A stretch of 64,000 bases of DNA from Fluviicola sp. XM-24bin1 (GTDB taxonomy: Bacteria; Bacteroidota; Bacteroidia; Flavobacteriales_D; Crocinitomicaceae): NCBI GenBank assembly GCA_003149635.1, contig QCWI01000003.1:186001-250000 (forward strand), written 5' to 3'. Below, piece by piece: positions 59,716-64,000 of the stretch. Below the pieces are notes generated by a model that was given only the letters and a program-made list of their open reading frames with translations, was not told where the DNA came from and made no database searches. A program made the position numbers and the translations under genes. Within the stretch, counting starts at the first letter, position 1; every line of letters begins with the position of its first letter.

Positions 59716-59881
59716 GTGAATTGTAAGCATATAAAACAGCGATTTAGACTGAGCTTGAAGGGGAATTTTCTGTTGATCTTAGCTGCTGGATTCTGAAGAA
59801 AGAAGTCCGTGAAATTTCATGACATAAAATTCGGCCTTGCTCCAGTACAATCTGGGTTGCGTTTTTTATTGCTTCAATCCC

Positions 59882-60922
59882 TCACATTTGCAACTCCAAA
59901 TGTAAAAGCAATGTTCTCGCAAAGAGCTTGTACGCTTCTGGACTTGGGTGCCCGTCATCGGGGAAGAGGTTGTATTGATCTTTCGTTATGTCCACCTTGA
60001 ATTGGCAAGTCTGCATTCCTTTCTTTTTCACTTTTTTAAGTACGTCTGTAGTAGAGTCGTCGTCCATTAAACCTACTACGACGAGTTGACTATCATACTT
60101 TTTACAAAGTTTCTGGAACGCCTCTAATACGGATACAGCAACGTTACGGTTTTCTACTTCCGAGTTGTTTTTAAGAAAGAGTTTTTCTACTCGGTACCAA
60201 AGAGATGAATACTCCGCCATTTTAGATAATTGCCGCTCCGGCTTGATGTATTGGAAATGTATAGGGCCTTTGGTTTTTGATACGTAAGGAATTCGAATAT
60301 TTTTATCGATGCCGAGAATTTTGTTGGCGAACAATTCCTGCTGCCAAGAAGGGGTACAACGCGTACGCTCGTCTAAAAAAGAAGCATAAGAAATTACAGT
60401 TACAGCGGGAACGATTCCGTTTTCGAAATCCTCCTGCATTTTCAGATATGCTTGTGTCAACCCATAGCCGTTACAGCCGGCATTTCGAACTTTCTTCCCG
60501 CTCAATTCTCCTACGAAATACGGGTAGGTCTCAGTATCGTCTACGCCATAACCATAGGTAAACGAACAGCCGTAAAAGGAGATGTCGGGATCGGTCATGA
60601 AGTTGGGATTTCGAGCCCCAAAATCATCGTGGCGCACGGTAAATTTTCGTCCGGATGGATATTTGAAATCGAAGATTCCAGCGGCATTACGATATCCAAG
60701 AATGGGATCAGAAACCACAGCTTTTTTACCATGAATTTCAATGGGTCGTTCCCGATGAACGTTATAGGTAGAATATCCAAATAAGCGAAGCAATACCTCA
60801 ACGAGAAATAATGCAATCAAGCCGCCAATCAGCCCTCGCTTGAGAATGCTGCCTAATTTGGATCGATTTTTTTTGAGAACGGCCACGTGTATCGCTGCTG
60901 GTTGAGCAACGAAGTAAAACAA
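59882..60922 (-). CDS. SGNH/GDSL-type hydrolase with membrane anchor
   Basis: This 346-residue protein has a single membrane helix (about 29-45, RGLIGGLIALFLVEVLLRLF) and a catalytic domain outside. The nucleophile block is FYGCSFTYGYG (S120) and the catalytic Asp-His pair is FPDDGHPSP (D322/323, H325). Such proteins act on acyl groups of polysaccharides or lipids; the substrate is not apparent. A GTG near residue 13 is an alternative start. Confidence 0.8.
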   Translation of the reverse strand: MFYFVAQPAAIHVAVLKKNRSKLGSILKRGLIGGLIALFLVEVLLRLFGYSTYNVHRERPIEIHGKKAVVSDPILGYRNAAGIFDFKYPSGRKFTVRHDDFGARNPNFMTDPDISFYGCSFTYGYGVDDTETYPYFVGELSGKKVRNAGCNGYGLTQAYLKMQEDFENGIVPAVTVISYASFLDERTRCTPSWQQELFANKILGIDKNIRIPYVSKTKGPIHFQYIKPERQLSKMAEYSSLWYRVEKLFLKNNSEVENRNVAVSVLEAFQKLCKKYDSQLVVVGLMDDDSTTDVLKKVKKKGMQTCQFKVDITKDQYNLFPDDGHPSPEAYKLFARTLLLHLELQM

Positions 60923-60953
60923 TTATTAACTCAACACAAAACGGTTGGGATTG

Positions 60954-61577
60954 TTATCCCGTGTACCAGAACGTATTTTTACTGTACTCGTACAATTCCT
61001 CTTTTGTAAACGATGGACGCCAGCTCATATCCACTTTAAAGAAATCGTCTTCGTCTTCTTCCAGTTCAAAATAGGTATCGAAGTCCCCAATTTCCTCAAA
61101 TTCTTCTTCATCAATACAGGCATGCAAGTCCAATTGTTTATGATGAACGTATTCGGTTTCCGTTGCGAATTCTGAAGTCCCAGCTGAAAACGCATCCTCA
61201 TCGCAAGACAAACAATGATGTTCATATACGGCTATAGATCCGCAAATTTTGCAAGTTGTCCGAATGCGTTTAACCGCTTCAATGTAATCCCGATTGTAAT
61301 TCTTGAATCGGCGGGGAATCTTGTCCAGAAGGAAGAACCAATTCTCAGCATCGTCGTCAAGTTTGATCGGATCAGCGTTCGTTTTTAATACGAGTCGTTT
61401 ATTCTCGTTTTCAAAATGGACATCCAGCACATCGTTCCACAAAATGGAGCGTATTTCCCCCTCCGTATCAGTGGTAAATCCACGCGAGGAAATGTCTTCA
61501 ATGTACACCATTTGAAATGATGAGGGATCCTCTTCCGTTGAAGTATTGAAGAGCTTTTTGATGAACTGGAATGGCAT
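60954..61577 (-). CDS. Unknown protein with a central zinc ribbon
   Basis: This 207-residue cytoplasmic protein has an N-terminal beta domain (about 20-90, SSFQMVYIEDISSRG). A four-cysteine zinc ribbon, C109-C112-C122-C125 (TCKICG, HHCLSCDED), follows, and an acidic C-terminus (EDEDDFFKVDM) with YSKNTFWYTG at the end. I recognise no named family. It lies between the SGNH gene and the TonB-family gene in the same orientation. Confidence 0.6.
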   Translation of the reverse strand: MPFQFIKKLFNTSTEEDPSSFQMVYIEDISSRGFTTDTEGEIRSILWNDVLDVHFENENKRLVLKTNADPIKLDDDAENWFFLLDKIPRRFKNYNRDYIEAVKRIRTTCKICGSIAVYEHHCLSCDEDAFSAGTSEFATETEYVHHKQLDLHACIDEEEFEEIGDFDTYFELEEDEDDFFKVDMSWRPSFTKEELYEYSKNTFWYTG

Positions 61578-61629
61578 TAATTGAGTTTTCTTTGAAGGTA
61601 GGGAAAATTCAATGAAGAGAATGTCAGAA

Positions 61630-62523
61630 TTAACTTAGCACAAAGCGAATAGGAATTCTCATTTTGCAACGAACTTCTTTGTTGCGTTGTTTTCCCGGAG
61701 TCCAGTTGGGCATTTTCGACATGATCCGATTGACTTCTGTATCGAACCCAGGCCCTAACGAACGCAAGATGGTTACATCCGCCAAAGAACCGTCCTTTTC
61801 TACTACGAATTGCACGTACGTATTCCCTTCGATTCCCTGATCGATGCCACTTTTTGGATAATTGAGATTGTCTGAAATGAATTGCATCATCGCGCTTACT
61901 CCTCCGGGAAACTCCGGCATTTCCTCAACGATTTCATAAATCCTGTCGTCTTCTGTATCCTCTTCGATAAATGGCTCCGGTTCATAAATCGGCTCTGGGT
62001 CGGGTTCTGGAATCGGCATGATTTCACCCATTTCTATCATTCCAACGGGTGGTGGTGGAGGCGGCGGAATTGGGACAGGTGCCTTCACGATGGTTTCTGT
62101 TGTATCTTCGATAGGATCTGAAATGGGATCGACATTTGTGGTATCTATTTTATCTCCTGTGTTGTCATCCACCTGCTGAATAACTGCTGGAGGTGTTTTA
62201 ATCTCACCCGTAGGTTCCGATGAGCAAGATGCAAGACTCATACTCACTAGTGCAATGATCAGAAATGGGTTGGATGGTCGATGCTTGCGAATCGCCTCTA
62301 CCAAAACTGGAATGTCCTCGTGTTTGAAATCGAATTGATCACGGCGCATCCGCCCACAGGTACTTTCGCTTGGATTGGACAACAGGTAGGCAATAATTTC
62401 TCCGCGATCCATTTGGGTAAAATCCATGACGCTCTTGTCGCATTGCGCACAGTGTCTGGAAATCAAGCCAATTTTCATCTCGTCCCAGTTGGCAGAACAG
62501 GGCTCTTTGATCGTTACTTTCAT
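61630..62523 (-). CDS. TonB-family protein with N-terminal cysteine module
   Basis: This 297-residue protein has an N-terminal module of about 80 residues with C9, C25, C28 and C56 (CSANWDEMK, HCAQCDKS, STCGRM), then one hydrophobic stretch (LIIALVSMSLASCS), an acidic/Pro-rich linker with a poly-Pro run, and a C-terminal TonB domain (YPKSGIDQGIEGNTYVQFVV to MRIPIRFVLS). The TonB domain normally transfers ion-gradient energy to outer-membrane receptors. The cysteine module is in the cytoplasm if the helix is a membrane anchor; LASC could instead be a lipobox, but it is too far from the start. Confidence 0.8.
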   Translation of the reverse strand: MKVTIKEPCSANWDEMKIGLISRHCAQCDKSVMDFTQMDRGEIIAYLLSNPSESTCGRMRRDQFDFKHEDIPVLVEAIRKHRPSNPFLIIALVSMSLASCSSEPTGEIKTPPAVIQQVDDNTGDKIDTTNVDPISDPIEDTTETIVKAPVPIPPPPPPPVGMIEMGEIMPIPEPDPEPIYEPEPFIEEDTEDDRIYEIVEEMPEFPGGVSAMMQFISDNLNYPKSGIDQGIEGNTYVQFVVEKDGSLADVTILRSLGPGFDTEVNRIMSKMPNWTPGKQRNKEVRCKMRIPIRFVLS

Positions 62524-62660
62524 CGTTCAGATTTTGAAGAAAAGCTGCAAATTTTGAGCCAGAAACCTCGCCGACGACATAGGCGAGATGCTGAAATTGG
62601 ATCGATTCCATAATTGTCGTAGACAAACCTATCTTTCCGTCATGCTAAAGTATTAATGTC

Positions 62661-64000
62661 TTATGGTTGGGACTTAATAAAGCTCATCACCACTCGGAAT
62701 CCAATATTTGGATGCCCGTGAGTAATCCCGTCGTACGGATCATCCCCTTCAATTTTTAAAGATTCAGCCGTATCTAACCAGCCTCCGCCCGCTGTTCCCG
62801 GTTCTTTCTTAAAGGATATAAGATCAGTTCGAGAAGTGAATTCAGACGTTCCGTACACCATTTCGGCTACATTTCCGGAGATATTGTACAAACCAAATTC
62901 ATTGGGGAAATACGTTCCTGTTTTTGATGTGTGAAAGGCGCCGTCGGCTTGCAGCCTTGTCGAGTCTGGAGCAAAATTGGCCAAGTAGCTCCCTTGAGCA
63001 TTTTTTGTAAATGGCCCTCCCCACGGATATACATTTTCACTATTTCCCCCTGATGCAGCATACGTCCATTCGAGACGCTGAGGTAGCCGCAAATCGTTCA
63101 GGAACATCACATCGTCTACATATTTCGATTTGCTCGTTTCCAACGTCAACCATGCGCAATACATTTCTGCTGCTTCGCGAGTCACATTTACCACAGGGTA
63201 ATTATCATAGGCCGGGTGTGTGAAGTAAAGATTTTCCATGACCTCGTGATCGCCCTCCAGTTGATCTGTCCATTGGTGTTCCTGAGGATATGCCTTTTGA
63301 TATTCCTCGTATCGTTCTTGAATGAGCAAATCATTGAGAAATGTTCGGTATTGTAGGTTGCTTACTTCATTGACTTGCATGTAAAATGCCTGAACGGAAT
63401 ATTCCTCTCCTTTGTACGCTGTTGATCCCGATGGAATGTAGGCGTAATGATCTTTGTGGCGCTTTGCCAGTGCTTTCATCATTTTGCGTTTGTACTTCTC
63501 ATTTGCGGAAATTTCATCCTCTGTCAAGGTTGGAATTTCCACGGAATCAGCTTGACTCCTTCTGTCAGATGCCAGATCGTAAATGAATGATTCGTGCGAA
63601 AGATAATCACCATTGAATTGCACCACCTGCGTAATGTTCGGTTCAAATAGGAATACCGATCGTTTCAGTGGAGACATCGGAATAAAACTATCCAGCAACG
63701 CCGGATTCATTGCCTCCAATTGCTCAAAAGTCATTACGTTTTCTGAATCGGATTTGCGAGGTTCTATCTTCTTCTTTTGCCTTGCCTGAGGTGAATTCTC
63801 TGTTAAGCTGTTGATGTTTTGATGTGCTTGGGTATCAGTATTCGATCCAAACCATAGGATTCCGGCTACTGCAGCGCTGAAAAGTAAAGTAATCATGATA
63901 ATCCAGTGTTTACCGCGAAGGATTTTCCACTGACTCGCATTTCTCCGAGCCAATGAAGCGGTAAAAGTTTCCTTCGCCTCATCAAAAGAAGTATGTACAG
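62661..64000 (-). CDS. SUMF1-like protein, N-terminus cut by the window edge
   Basis: The frame is open to the window edge, so the protein begins beyond 64000; the visible part starts VHTSFDEAKETF. A cytoplasmic segment (about 1-25) is followed by a membrane helix (WIIMITLLFSAAVAGILWF) and an extracytoplasmic SUMF1/formylglycine-generating-enzyme-like domain: QAFYMQVNEVSN, the RLPQRLEWTYAASGG stretch, FGLYNISGNVAEMVYG, and GGGWLDTAES ending in GFRVVMS. Bacteroidota gliding proteins GldJ/GldK have this fold, but a catalytic cysteine pair is not visible, so a structural role is more likely. Confidence 0.8.
   Translation of the reverse strand, partial: VHTSFDEAKETFTASLARRNASQWKILRGKHWIIMITLLFSAAVAGILWFGSNTDTQAHQNINSLTENSPQARQKKKIEPRKSDSENVMTFEQLEAMNPALLDSFIPMSPLKRSVFLFEPNITQVVQFNGDYLSHESFIYDLASDRRSQADSVEIPTLTEDEISANEKYKRKMMKALAKRHKDHYAYIPSGSTAYKGEEYSVQAFYMQVNEVSNLQYRTFLNDLLIQERYEEYQKAYPQEHQWTDQLEGDHEVMENLYFTHPAYDNYPVVNVTREAAEMYCAWLTLETSKSKYVDDVMFLNDLRLPQRLEWTYAASGGNSENVYPWGGPFTKNAQGSYLANFAPDSTRLQADGAFHTSKTGTYFPNEFGLYNISGNVAEMVYGTSEFTSRTDLISFKKEPGTAGGGWLDTAESLKIEGDDPYDGITHGHPNIGFRVVMSFIKSQP

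Noticed and set aside
62339-62626. Second open frame overlapping the TonB-family start
   Set aside because: It lies on the same strand in another frame and encodes no recognisable domain; the TonB-family frame is the coherent one.
1-64000. rRNA or tRNA genes
   Set aside because: No 16S/23S/5S conserved blocks or tRNA T-loop/acceptor patterns were recognised by eye; a tRNA scan would be decisive.

Overview
The window reads as chromosomal DNA of a marine or freshwater Bacteroidota, most likely order Flavobacteriales. The evidence is: many secreted proteins with a type IX secretion (T9SS) type A sorting domain (YPNP start, short basic tail), Bacteroidota promoters (TTG, about 20 nt, TAnnTTTG) instead of sigma70 boxes, DUF4837 and DUF3109 proteins, a SusC-like TonB receptor with a carboxypeptidase-like domain, and a eukaryote-like IleRS. 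No rRNA, tRNA, CRISPR array, insertion sequence or phage module was seen.

Layout. 1-2.8 kb: a T9SS protein, a DUF3109 protein and a small lipoprotein. 2.8-7.5 kb: the rimP-nusA-infB translation operon, preceded by a terminator-like hairpin in its leader. 7.5-10.7 kb: two decayed T9SS cargo genes. 11.0-17.8 kb: a tight tatA-gatA-mltD-DUF4837-GT2-GT9-UbiA-like run. 18-24 kb: a YESQAD-repeat protein, radA, a tiny cationic exported protein, an exported YceI protein, a third decayed T9SS gene and a MoeB/ThiF-rhodanese fusion. 24.3-28.1 kb: a vitamin uptake locus with a PnuC-type transporter, a NadR-like kinase, a TPP riboswitch and a TonB receptor. 28.3-31.2 kb: acetyltransferase, Lrp regulator, a PLP sulfur-amino-acid enzyme and a frameshifted VOC protein. 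31.2-36 kb: membrane proteins, a T9SS-exported cyanophycinase-like peptidase, a lipoprotein and an Upf1-like helicase. 36-38.5 kb: an AraC regulator and a pirin-YceI pair. 38.5-48 kb: a fiber-like protein plus T9SS partner, recJ, an unknown exported protein and a giant PNGase F/LamG-type T9SS protein. 48-56 kb: Pif1-like helicase, an IgGFc-binding-like surface protein, a YceI-like protein with an internal stop, a thioredoxin-fold protein, a class D beta-lactamase and an HxlR regulator. 56-64 kb: ileS, an SGNH hydrolase, a zinc-ribbon protein, a TonB-family protein with a cysteine module and an edge-truncated SUMF1-like protein.

Most notable signals. (1) The 12-mer ATCTACCCGGGT lies inside the promoters of two YceI-containing units in the same orientation, suggesting a small stress regulon. 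(2) Three accessory genes each carry one in-frame TAG with an intact homologous frame behind it, and others carry single-base frameshifts, while every housekeeping gene is intact. (3) Several genes have the -7 box only 5-6 nt upstream of the start codon, suggesting leaderless mRNAs. (4) The beta-lactamase and HxlR genes carry distinct palindromic candidate operators. (5) The TPP riboswitch sits between a PnuC/NadR-kinase pair and the TonB receptor.

All function calls come from reading motifs by eye; no database search was run.
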